DNA of 35,333 nt from Fructobacillus sp. EFB-N1 (GTDB taxonomy: Bacteria > Bacillota > Bacilli > Lactobacillales > Lactobacillaceae), in NCBI RefSeq assembly GCF_001038455.1, contig NZ_LDUY01000017.1:1-35333 (forward strand). Direction: 5' to 3'. Position 1 is the first letter of the stretch, and each line of letters starts with the position of its first letter. Under the pieces are notes generated by a model, which was given only the letters and a program-made list of their open reading frames with translations, did no database searches and had not been told where the DNA came from. A program made the translations under genes and the position numbers. Below are positions 16,213 through 23,576 of the stretch, piece after piece.

Positions 16213-16250
16213 AAAGGAACCGGTCATTCAGCCGGCACAGATAAATCAAT
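16213..16250 (+). promoter_or_regulatory. rluD leader with a distant Shine-Dalgarno-like site
   Basis: AAAGGA (16213-16218) is 32 bases before the ATG; nothing nearer resembles a ribosome binding site. Between them CCGG and CCGG can pair over an 8-base loop. The last bases before the ATG, CAGATAAATCAAT, resemble those before glcK, CAGTAAATC. A 16-codon frame from 16204 ends in a TGA that overlaps the rluD ATG, which would permit coupling. Confidence 0.3.
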
Positions 16251-17156
16251 ATGAAATTTTCTTGGACGTATCAGGGAACAGAAGAACGGAAGGTCCGTTC
16301 TTTCTTACAAGGTCACGGTGTTTCGCACCGGATGTTCTCACAAATGAAGCATAATGGGGGCGCCATTTTGGTTAATGACCAACAGGTTTACACCTCCGAT
16401 TATATTAAAGATGGGGATCTCGTGACAATCGTGATGCCGGTTGAAACGGGGAACGACTTGGTTGTTCCTGATTTCACCCCATTGGATATGATTTATGAAG
16501 ACGAACACTTTTTGGCAGTTGATAAGCCATACGGGGTCACCACCGTCCCAGGGCATGCCGATCGACTCCATACGTTGGTCAACCAGGTCAAGGGCCATTT
16601 GATCGATGAAGGGGCTGAAGACTTGGTGCCCCACGTTGTGACCCGTCTTGACCGGGACACTTCCGGAATCGTCTTGTTGGCCAAGCATCGCTTTGCCCAT
16701 GCCGTTTTGGACCAGCAATTACAGGACCATTCGGTGGAAAAGTTCTACACGGCCTATGTCTCTGGGCACTTGCCAGAGGATCATGGCATGATTGAGGAGC
16801 CAATTGGCCGCTTGCCGGGTGACTTTATCAAGCGCACGGTGACGCCAGATGGCAAACTGTCAAAGACGGAATATTGGGTGGAACACCGGTACACCAATGA
16901 TAAAAATCGGCCGTTGACCCGAGTCAAGGTGCAGTTGCATACCGGCCGGACACATCAAATCCGTGTTCATTTTGCCCACATCGGTTTCCCGTTGGTGGGG
17001 GATGACCTGTACGGTGGACCATTGTGGTATGGATTGAAGCGACAGGCCTTGCACGCCTACCAGATGACGTTCTATGATCCTTTTATTGAACAAAACCGTC
17101 ATCTGCAAACGGATTTACCGGCTGATTTGCAGGCATTAAAGGACATTCAAGGGTAA
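16251..17156 (+). CDS. RluA/RluD-family pseudouridine synthase
   Basis: Converts uridines to pseudouridine in RNA, probably 23S rRNA. The 301-residue protein has an S4-like N-terminal region (RKVRSFLQGHGVSHRMFSQM, about 13-32), then AVDKPYGVTTVPGH (89-102) and the catalytic motif RLDRDTSG (132-139; nucleophile Asp134). Further along are SKTEYWVE, LHTGRTHQIRVHF and VGDDLYGG. It matches the yjbO-like member of the relQ-nadK-rluD group; the exact target uridine cannot be read from sequence, so I give no symbol. Initiation looks unusual because of the distant ribosome binding site. mgtE follows after 82 bases. Confidence 0.93.
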   Translation: MKFSWTYQGTEERKVRSFLQGHGVSHRMFSQMKHNGGAILVNDQQVYTSDYIKDGDLVTIVMPVETGNDLVVPDFTPLDMIYEDEHFLAVDKPYGVTTVPGHADRLHTLVNQVKGHLIDEGAEDLVPHVVTRLDRDTSGIVLLAKHRFAHAVLDQQLQDHSVEKFYTAYVSGHLPEDHGMIEEPIGRLPGDFIKRTVTPDGKLSKTEYWVEHRYTNDKNRPLTRVKVQLHTGRTHQIRVHFAHIGFPLVGDDLYGGPLWYGLKRQALHAYQMTFYDPFIEQNRHLQTDLPADLQALKDIQG

Positions 17157-17238
17157 AAACGTTTACGACTGAGGTTGAAGACAATCTGATTTTGTAGTAT
17201 TTTCAAGAATGATAAACGAAGTGGAAAGGAATCCTTTC

Positions 17239-18606
17239 ATGGAATTAGACAATGAGCAGCAAGTCCGACAAGCTGTCCATGCCTTAACGGACTTGCTCGA
17301 AAACGGACAAGACGATGATTTTATGACCAAATTTACCAACCTGCACGATTTTGAAAAGGGACAGGTTTACGACAGCTTTTCGAAGAACATTCGAGAGGTT
17401 GCCTGGCGGGTCATGGATGATGAAACGCTCGCGACAGTTTTTGATAACTTGAAAATCGATGCCGAAGAGGTCGTTGACCTTTTGCAGGAGATGCCACCAC
17501 AAAAGGGGGCCAACATCCTGGTTGAAATGTTTGCTGATAACGAAGCTGATTTGTTCCAGGCCATGCCAGCCCGGTTAGCTTCAACTTATTTGGCATTGAT
17601 GCCTCATCGAGAAGCTCAAGAAATCAGAAATTTGATTAAGTACGAGGACCAGACGGCCGGGGCTTTGATGGCCACGGAATACTTGGCAGTAGCTGCAGGC
17701 TCAGTAGTGAAGGACGTTCTAGCCCAAGTGAAGAAACAGGCCGAAGAAACCGAGTCAATCATCTATGTCTATGTGGTTGATGAAAACCATCGTCTGGTGG
17801 GAATTGTTTCCTTGCGGGACTTGCTGACCCATCCGGATGAGATGACGATTGAGTCAATTACCAATACCCGGGTTATTTCGGTGAAGGCGGGGGATGACCA
17901 AAAAGAAGTCGCCCAAGTCGTTGCCGATTACAATTTTTTTGCCATTCCGGTTACCGATGATGATCAACATTTGTTGGGAATCATTACAGTTGATGATATT
18001 GTTGACGTAATTGATGAAGAAGCGGTCGAGGAGTACTCTGGTTTGGCTGCCGTCGATGTTTCTGATACCGATGACAGTCCCTGGCATTCCGCACTGAAGC
18101 GGATGCCTTGGTTCTTGGCTCTGCTAGTGTTGGGACTTGTTTCCGTTGCCCTAGTCGCTAGCTTTGAGCATACCATTCGTCAGGCACCGATTTTGGCTGT
18201 CTTTATTACGGTTATTGCCGGCGTTGCCGGAAATGCCGGCACACAATCCTTGGCACTGGCCGTCCGGCACTTTGGATCCAGCACGGACCGGTCTTTTTGG
18301 AAAAATCTGATTTCTGAGTTGCTGTCTTCCTTTGTACTAGCCATCTTAGCGGGCGTGGTTCTTTTTGCCGTTGTTTCCCTTTGGCAAGATAATGAAGGCC
18401 TGGCCTTGGCAGTTGCTTTGTCTGCAATCGTTGCGATTCTGCTTTCATCATTGCTGGCATACTTAGTGCCGGCGGTATTGAGTAAAGTGGATTTGGATCC
18501 AGCATTGGTGAATGGGCCATTGGTGCAGACAGTGGTCGATTGGGCGGCTATCCTGATTTACTTTGGGATTGCCACGGGCATGTTGAGTGAATTTATTGGG
18601 AAATAG
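17239..18606 (+). CDS. mgtE: Magnesium transporter MgtE
   Basis: A magnesium-gated Mg2+ channel/transporter of the cytoplasmic membrane. The 455-residue protein has the superhelical MgtE N domain (about 1-125), two CBS domains (about 130-255, with VYVVDENHRLVGIVSLRDLL and IPVTDDDQHLLGIITVDDIV), a plug helix (DSPWHSALKRMPWF), and five C-terminal membrane segments. Pore residues are in AGNAGTQS and the final DPALVNGPLVQTVVDW. The ATG at 17239 is preferred over one 30 bases upstream because AAAGGA lies 8 bases before it. The leader is too short for a magnesium riboswitch. A strong terminator follows. Confidence 0.95.
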   Translation: MELDNEQQVRQAVHALTDLLENGQDDDFMTKFTNLHDFEKGQVYDSFSKNIREVAWRVMDDETLATVFDNLKIDAEEVVDLLQEMPPQKGANILVEMFADNEADLFQAMPARLASTYLALMPHREAQEIRNLIKYEDQTAGALMATEYLAVAAGSVVKDVLAQVKKQAEETESIIYVYVVDENHRLVGIVSLRDLLTHPDEMTIESITNTRVISVKAGDDQKEVAQVVADYNFFAIPVTDDDQHLLGIITVDDIVDVIDEEAVEEYSGLAAVDVSDTDDSPWHSALKRMPWFLALLVLGLVSVALVASFEHTIRQAPILAVFITVIAGVAGNAGTQSLALAVRHFGSSTDRSFWKNLISELLSSFVLAILAGVVLFAVVSLWQDNEGLALAVALSAIVAILLSSLLAYLVPAVLSKVDLDPALVNGPLVQTVVDWAAILIYFGIATGMLSEFIGK

Positions 18607-18612
18607 TGTTGA

Positions 18613-18645
18613 AGCGCTGTCATGAACTCATGGCAGCGCTTTTTA
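18613..18645 (+). terminator. Strong intrinsic terminator after mgtE
   Basis: AGCGCTGTCATGA pairs with TCATGGCAGCGCT (one G-T wobble) over a tiny AC loop and is followed by TTTT. It closes the relQ-to-mgtE block. Confidence 0.9.
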
Positions 18646-18799
18646 GTTAGGACTACTTTTATTTTATTAAATGAAAATTAAGAATAACTTGAAACCTGCA
18701 AAAAAAGAGTTCGATAGTGTAAAATATTCAGTGATAGGCTTGGCTGAGTTTCTTAGGCTAGGTCACCTTTGAAAGAACGATTAATCAAGGAGAAGTTTT

Positions 18800-19231
18800 A
18801 TGAAAAAAATTGGGACAATTATTGGTTTTATTTTAGTCGTAGTTGCCGTTGCTATGGGTGGCTATGCTTTAGGGACTAATCACAATTCAAAAGAGTCAGC
18901 AACTTCATCGAATTCGGCTTTAACCTCTTCAGCAGTGTCACCTGTAACTAAAAGCACTAGTCCAAGTAGTTCAGCATCATCTTCTGCAACGTCATCTGCA
19001 ACCAGTCAAAAGGGTGCTAATCCAGAAACATCAGCTAGCTATGATCCAAATAAAACATTGAATGGTCAAACGGTTGATTCATCAACGATTCAACAGGTAA
19101 CGGCTCAGCTGAAGGCGGCTGGTTTGCCAGCTGATCAGTGGGCACCAAGTGATATTAAGCAAATTATTACGCAAGCATCACAACAGGGAATTTCGCCCGT
19201 TGATTATGCTAAGCAAAATTACCATCAATAA
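18800..19231 (+). CDS. Secreted or membrane-anchored Ser/Thr-rich protein, unknown function
   Basis: I do not recognise a characterised family. The 143-residue protein has a short basic start and one strong hydrophobic segment (about 5-25), acting as uncleaved anchor or signal peptide. There is no lipobox cysteine. A Ser/Thr/Ala-rich low-complexity stalk (about 30-75) follows, then a compact C-terminal segment (QQVTAQLKAAGLPADQWAPS and ISPVDYAKQNYHQ) that looks helical. The layout suggests an extracytoplasmic domain held away from the membrane by a flexible stalk. AAGGAGAAG 6 bases before the ATG supports the start. It lies 15 bases before the GH25 gene, so the two are likely co-transcribed and may both act at the cell wall. 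Confidence 0.75.
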   Translation: MKKIGTIIGFILVVVAVAMGGYALGTNHNSKESATSSNSALTSSAVSPVTKSTSPSSSASSSATSSATSQKGANPETSASYDPNKTLNGQTVDSSTIQQVTAQLKAAGLPADQWAPSDIKQIITQASQQGISPVDYAKQNYHQ

Positions 19232-19246
19232 GGAATTAAAAGAAAC

Positions 19247-20629
19247 ATGAATATAAAACATGGGTTACTGACATTAGCCGCTATCTCAACCTTTGGATTA
19301 GTGGTTGACCAAAATCAAATACAAGTCCATGCTGATGGTGTGCCGAGAGTTACGGGTGGCCAAGCTGGCTTACCCCGTATGGATGTTGTTGATGTTTCTT
19401 CAAACAATGGTTACCTTTCAACAAACGACTTTCAAATCATGAAAAATAATGGTGTTAGAGGCATTATTGTTAAGCTGACAGAAGGGACATACTATCGAAA
19501 TCCGTATGCCTCGAGTCAGGTTAATAATGCGCGTGCTGTTGGTTTGAGGGTTTCGGCATATCATTACTCTACTTTTAACAATCAAAATAGTGCCCGATCA
19601 GAAGCAAATTTCTTTGCCGATTATGCCAACCAACTCGGTTTTAACAGCAGCGATTTAATGGTTAATGACTTGGAAGATAGTTCGACGACGGGTGGAGATG
19701 TCTCTGGAAATAGTTGGGCTTTTAATGACCAACTTAAAAATCGTGGTTTTACAAACGGAGCACTCTACACGTATACGTCTTATAAAAATAATAATGGTTT
19801 AAATACTTGGTTTCTGGCAAACGACCATATCTGGATGGCCGCTTATCCATATTATCCGTCAATCAATAGTTTATGGAATAGTCAATACGGTATGTGGCAG
19901 TGGTCGTCTAACGCTGGCTTTGGCGGTATAAGTGGTACTTTTGATGTTTCCATCGATTATAGTGGGATTGCTAGCCAGCTATTAAATGGTTATGTGTATA
20001 ATGGTTTCCAAGGCCATGATGGTTACCGCTGGTATGATAATGGTCAATTAGGCAACGGGAAACGCTGGTACGCTGGTACATATTATTGGTTTAGTAATGG
20101 CGAACGAATTGATAACTCATGGCAGAGTGATGCGACCGGAACGTACTATACTGGAGCAGATGGCCGCAGTTACCAGGGACTGCAAACAATTGGTAATGCT
20201 CAGTATTACTTTGGAAGTGACTTTACCTTGCAAAAGAACCAGTATGTGACGGTCAATGGTCGACAATACTATGTGAACGCGCAAGGAATTGCAAGGCCTG
20301 CAGATACGGGTTATATTTATACAGGCGCTAGTGGCCATGATGGTTATCGCTGGTTTGATAATGGTCAAATTGGCAGCGGAAAGCGCTGGTATGCCGGCAC
20401 GTATTATTGGTTTGATCAAAATGGCGAACGAATTGATAACTCATGGCAGAGTGATGCGACCGGAACGTACTATACTGGAGCAGATGGCCGCAGTTACCAG
20501 GGACTGCAAACAATTGGTAATGCTCAGTATTACTTTGGAAGTGACTTTACCTTGCAAAAGAACCAGTATGTGACGGTCAATGGTCAGCAGTACTACCTTG
20601 ATGATCAAGGAGAAGCAAAGACCGTTTGA
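19247..20629 (+). CDS. Secreted GH25 muramidase with C-terminal glucan/wall-binding repeats
   Basis: A 460-residue exported lysozyme that should cleave the MurNAc-GlcNAc bond of peptidoglycan. A signal peptide (about 1-29, cleavage near VHA-DG) precedes the GH25 barrel (about 43-245) with acidic catalytic residues in VVDVSSNNG (Asp49) and NDLED (Asp141, Glu143), and a terminal TFDVSIDYSG. Two repeats of about 108 residues follow: GHDGYRWYDNGQ, GKRWYAGTYYWF, NGERIDNSWQSD, YQGLQTIGNAQYYF and NQYVTVNG. These aromatic/glycine repeats resemble the glucan-binding domains of glucansucrases and other surface proteins of lactic acid bacteria. No LPXTG motif is present, so attachment is by the repeats. 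AAGGAA upstream supports the ATG. It precedes the polysaccharide locus but has its own terminator. Confidence 0.93.
   Translation: MNIKHGLLTLAAISTFGLVVDQNQIQVHADGVPRVTGGQAGLPRMDVVDVSSNNGYLSTNDFQIMKNNGVRGIIVKLTEGTYYRNPYASSQVNNARAVGLRVSAYHYSTFNNQNSARSEANFFADYANQLGFNSSDLMVNDLEDSSTTGGDVSGNSWAFNDQLKNRGFTNGALYTYTSYKNNNGLNTWFLANDHIWMAAYPYYPSINSLWNSQYGMWQWSSNAGFGGISGTFDVSIDYSGIASQLLNGYVYNGFQGHDGYRWYDNGQLGNGKRWYAGTYYWFSNGERIDNSWQSDATGTYYTGADGRSYQGLQTIGNAQYYFGSDFTLQKNQYVTVNGRQYYVNAQGIARPADTGYIYTGASGHDGYRWFDNGQIGSGKRWYAGTYYWFDQNGERIDNSWQSDATGTYYTGADGRSYQGLQTIGNAQYYFGSDFTLQKNQYVTVNGQQYYLDDQGEAKTV
20096..20261 (+). repeat. 166-bp direct repeat, copy 1 (within the GH25 gene)
   Basis: Identical by eye over 166 bases to 20420-20585, at a 324-bp (108-codon) offset. 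It encodes NGERIDNSWQSD through YVTVNG. Bases just outside the copies diverge. Confidence 0.9.
20420..20585 (+). repeat. 166-bp direct repeat, copy 2 (within the GH25 gene)
   Basis: Second copy of the perfect repeat at 20096-20261. The surrounding parts of the 108-residue units are similar but not identical, so the exact part was recently duplicated or homogenised. Confidence 0.9.
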
Positions 20630-20657
20630 AAAATACAAAACTCAATGATTTTAAGTG

Positions 20658-20695
20658 AGAAGGAAGACTAAATATTTTAGTTTTCCTTCTTTTTA
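20658..20695 (+). terminator. Intrinsic terminator after the GH25 gene
   Basis: AGAAGGAAGACTAAA pairs with TTTAGTTTTCCTTCT (one G-T wobble) and is followed by a T-run. It separates the muramidase gene from the polysaccharide locus. Confidence 0.85.
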
Positions 20696-20722
20696 TTGAA
20701 TTTTTGGTTTAAAGAGCCGAAG

Positions 20723-20736
20723 TATAGTAAACTATA
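20723..20736 (+). promoter_or_regulatory. Short dyad in the promoter region of the polysaccharide locus
   Basis: TATAGT-AA-ACTATA is an inverted repeat 33 bases before the flippase start, in the only spacer where the locus promoter can lie. TATAGT or TATAAC could serve as -10; no clear -35 is seen. It may be an operator or simply an AT-rich promoter core. Confidence 0.35.
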
Positions 20737-20769
20737 ACAATATATTTAAATTTTTTAAGGACATGTCAA

Positions 20770-22212
20770 ATGCAAGTTGCTAAAAATTATCTTTATAATG
20801 CAGCATATCAATTACTGAATATTATTGCGCCCATTATTACGTTGCCTTATTTGGCACGCGTTTTGGGGAAAAATGGTGTTGGAGTGGCTTCTTGGACGAA
20901 CTCACTAGTTACCTATTTTCTCTTAATAGCAAGTTTGGGGATTGTTACTTATGGTTCTCGAGAAATCGCTTATGTTCATAAGAACGAAGCATTACGGCAA
21001 AAAAAGTTTTGGGAAATTCAGACGATTCACTTTATTGCAGGTTTTGTAGCCTTGATTTTGTATGTGCTATTTATTTATACCGGTGGCGCGTTTAATCAAC
21101 GTATTCACCAAAATGAATTATTTCTCTGGTATCAAATTTGGGTGATTTTTTCAGGTATGGTTGATATTTCCTGGTACTTTATCGGTTTAGAAGACTTTAA
21201 AAAAACTGTTTTACGCAACATGATGATTAAATTAGCGATGACTGTTTTGATTTTTATTTTGGTAAAAAAGCCAACTGATATTGGTGCCTATATTTTGCTA
21301 CTAGCCTTGTCACAGGTTTTTGGTAATCTTTCGATGTGGTTCTATTTGATTGGTAAGTTCCGTTGGCCAAAGTTGAAAGAACTTAATTTAAAGTCGCACT
21401 GGCATCCTGTTTTCATGATGTTTTTACCAACGATTGCGACGCAAATTTATTTGCAGCTAAATAAGACAATGCTGCCATTTATTACTGGGGTAACTGCGTC
21501 ATCTGGTATTTACGATAATGCGGATAAAATTATTAAGGTTTGCCTGGCTTTGGTTACATCAGTGGGAATGGTTATGTTACCACGGATGTCAGCCCACTAT
21601 GCTGCTGGTGAACACGATCAAATGAAGAAGGCGATTCATTCATCAATGGATTTTGTCTCAGCAATTGCCGTGCCACTTGCCTTTGGAATTGCTGCAGTTG
21701 GACCAACGGCAATGCTTTGGTTTTTAGGAAAATCATGGGGGGACGTTGGCTCGGCCCTTGTTCTATTGACACCAATTATTGTTTTTATTGGCTGGTCGAA
21801 TGTTATTGGTAACCAGTTCTTAATTCCTACGAAACGCCTGAGTGAGTATACGTGGTCAGTAACCTTTGGTGCCGTTTTAAACGTGTTCCTGAATTTCTTC
21901 TTAATCTTTATTTGGGGCGTTAAAGGGGCGGCATTGGCGACAGCTATTTCAGAATTTGCTGTTATTGCTTATCAACTATTTGTGACAAGAAACGATATGA
22001 AAGTGCGAGCCCATTTCGTTGGACTATGGCGCTATCTGTTGGCTGGACTGGCAATGTATTTTGCGGTGCTATACTTTGTTGCTAACCATGGTATCGGTAT
22101 CAAGAGCACATTGATTGAAACGATCATAGGTGGTTTTGTTTACTTGCTTGTACTCGTTATTCTTCGTGCACCTATTTTAAAACGGTTATTGAATTGGCGT
22201 TCCTTCCGCTAA
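20770..22212 (+). CDS. Polysaccharide flippase (Wzx-type, MATE/MOP superfamily)
   Basis: Moves lipid-linked oligosaccharide repeat units across the cytoplasmic membrane. The 480-residue protein is almost wholly membrane-embedded, with about 12-14 hydrophobic segments. The start YLYNAAYQLLNIIAPIITLP followed by YLARVLGKNGVGVASWTNSL is the typical polysaccharide-biosynthesis start, and the central segment YDNADKIIKVCLALVTSVGM is also characteristic of this family. AAGGA 8 bases before the ATG supports the start. It heads the plus-strand polysaccharide locus, a position unusual for wzx, which is often near the end. Confidence 0.92.
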   Translation: MQVAKNYLYNAAYQLLNIIAPIITLPYLARVLGKNGVGVASWTNSLVTYFLLIASLGIVTYGSREIAYVHKNEALRQKKFWEIQTIHFIAGFVALILYVLFIYTGGAFNQRIHQNELFLWYQIWVIFSGMVDISWYFIGLEDFKKTVLRNMMIKLAMTVLIFILVKKPTDIGAYILLLALSQVFGNLSMWFYLIGKFRWPKLKELNLKSHWHPVFMMFLPTIATQIYLQLNKTMLPFITGVTASSGIYDNADKIIKVCLALVTSVGMVMLPRMSAHYAAGEHDQMKKAIHSSMDFVSAIAVPLAFGIAAVGPTAMLWFLGKSWGDVGSALVLLTPIIVFIGWSNVIGNQFLIPTKRLSEYTWSVTFGAVLNVFLNFFLIFIWGVKGAALATAISEFAVIAYQLFVTRNDMKVRAHFVGLWRYLLAGLAMYFAVLYFVANHGIGIKSTLIETIIGGFVYLLVLVILRAPILKRLLNWRSFR

Positions 22213-22223
22213 TAGGGTGATTC

Positions 22224-22232
22224 TGGTATAAT
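22224..22232 (+). promoter_or_regulatory. Internal extended -10 promoter before the priming transferase
   Basis: TGGTATAAT, 45 bases before the TTG start at 22277 and 12 bases after the flippase stop. It would let the transferase-wzz-wzy part be transcribed apart from the flippase. Confidence 0.55.
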
Positions 22233-22276
22233 AAGTATTGTTGTGCACTAAATTTTAAATATTGGAGGATGGGGTT

Positions 22277-22909
22277 TTGAAACAGTTCCTGTTTTATCGC
22301 CTTCCCAAACGAATTTTAGATATTGTTGTTTCCTTTGTAGCTTTAATTGTTTTTTCACCAATTTTTTTGGTAATTGCGGCGATTATTAAGTTTAGCAAGG
22401 GTACCAGTCATGTTTTTTATGCTCAAGACCGTGTCGGTCAGGGCGGTAAGCATTTTAAAATTTATAAGTTCCAGTCCATGGTTGACAATGCTGATCAAAT
22501 CCTTAAATCAGATAGCCAGTTGTATCAAAAATTTGTTGATAATGGTTATAAATTGCCGACTAGAGAAGACCCTCGAATTACGAAAATTGGGGCGATTTTG
22601 CGCAAAACGTCACTCGATGAATTGCCGCAGTTCTGGAATACTTTAATTGGGAATATGTCAATTATTGGCCCACGGCCAGTGGTTGAGAGTGAATTGGTTG
22701 AATATGGCGACGAAAAACGAATTCAAAAATTTTTGTCTGTCAAGCCCGGTGTTTTCGGTCTCTGGCAAGCTTCTGGACGATCAAATATCGGATATCCAGA
22801 GCGGGTTGAAATTGAACTCGATTATGTTGACCGTGCTAACTTAGGTTTGGACTTTAAAATTATGTTTCTAACAGTTGTTGCAATTTTCAAGGGTGATGGA
22901 GCCTTTTAA
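22277..22909 (+). CDS. Undecaprenyl-phosphate sugar-1-phosphate transferase (priming transferase)
   Basis: Starts each repeat unit by moving a hexose-1-phosphate (glucose or galactose likely) from a UDP-sugar to undecaprenyl phosphate. The 210-residue short form has one N-terminal membrane helix (about 15-38) and the catalytic domain: YAQDRVGQGGKHFKIYKFQS (48-67), DPRITKIGAILRKTSLDELP (98-117), GNMSIIGPRP (125-134) and KPGVFGLWQASGRS (156-169). The start is TTG at 22277, chosen because GGAGG lies 8 bases upstream. A TTG at 22262 would place that site inside the gene. It has its own promoter candidate. Confidence 0.93.
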   Translation: MKQFLFYRLPKRILDIVVSFVALIVFSPIFLVIAAIIKFSKGTSHVFYAQDRVGQGGKHFKIYKFQSMVDNADQILKSDSQLYQKFVDNGYKLPTREDPRITKIGAILRKTSLDELPQFWNTLIGNMSIIGPRPVVESELVEYGDEKRIQKFLSVKPGVFGLWQASGRSNIGYPERVEIELDYVDRANLGLDFKIMFLTVVAIFKGDGAF

Positions 22910-22943
22910 ATAAGACTGTATTTTCCAACGAGGAGAAATAAAA

Positions 22944-23567
22944 ATGGAATTTTCATTAACTGACTTGGCTAAACGCTTTTGGCATTTTGCTTGGTTGATT
23001 GTACTGTGTGTCGTTGTTTTTGCTGGTTCAGGGTTCGTGTACGCTAAATCTGGGAAAGTCATTACTAATTTTTCGGCTAGTCGAACAGTGTTAATTGCTA
23101 AGAATAATACGGATGTCCGTGATCCAAATTCGCGTGTTCAGGCAGACAAGGCATTGATTCCAACTTATCAAAAGGTAGCCCAGGATGACGCCATTGTAAC
23201 TGCTGTTCAAAAGACACTTCCATTTAAAATGAGTAAGAGTGATATTTCATCTGCCGTAAATGTTCAAAATCCAACAGATACTGTGGCGCTTGCATTCCAG
23301 GCTTCTGGATCAACAACCTATCGAGCAAAGACATTAGCAAACGTCTATGCAGAAACTTTTGCTAATGTTGGGCCAACTCTATATCCTGACATGGGAAAGC
23401 CAGATGTATTGTCGAAGGCGACAGGATCTGATGTTACTCGTTCTGCGTTGAAGAATGCAAAGAAATTAACATTGTTTGGAGCTGTTTTTGGTTTTGTTTT
23501 GTCAACCGTCATTATCTTGATTTTAGGAATTCGTCAAAATTATGAAGTGGCTCGAAATCGGGAATAA
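22944..23567 (+). CDS. Wzz-type chain-length determinant / polysaccharide co-polymerase
   Basis: Controls chain length and export of the polymer in the membrane. The 207-residue protein has the Wzz layout: two membrane helices (about 14-35 and 175-197) flanking an extracytoplasmic domain with DPNSRVQADKALIPTYQKVA and a late PDVLSKATG. The C-terminal cytoplasmic tail is short (RQNYEVARNRE). Gram-positive systems normally pair it with a separate tyrosine kinase (CpsD/EpsB) and phosphatase, but neither is in this window. GAGGAG upstream supports the ATG. The wzy gene follows immediately. Confidence 0.85.
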   Translation: MEFSLTDLAKRFWHFAWLIVLCVVVFAGSGFVYAKSGKVITNFSASRTVLIAKNNTDVRDPNSRVQADKALIPTYQKVAQDDAIVTAVQKTLPFKMSKSDISSAVNVQNPTDTVALAFQASGSTTYRAKTLANVYAETFANVGPTLYPDMGKPDVLSKATGSDVTRSALKNAKKLTLFGAVFGFVLSTVIILILGIRQNYEVARNRE

Positions 23568-23576
23568 TTGAGGATT

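Noticed and set aside
17157-17238. Magnesium riboswitch (M-box) before mgtE
   Set aside because: The spacer is only 82 bases and shows no M-box-like helices.
20096-20585. Regularly spaced repeats as a possible CRISPR array
   Set aside because: Only two 166-bp copies, in frame inside a protein with matching amino acid repeats; no short repeat-spacer pattern.
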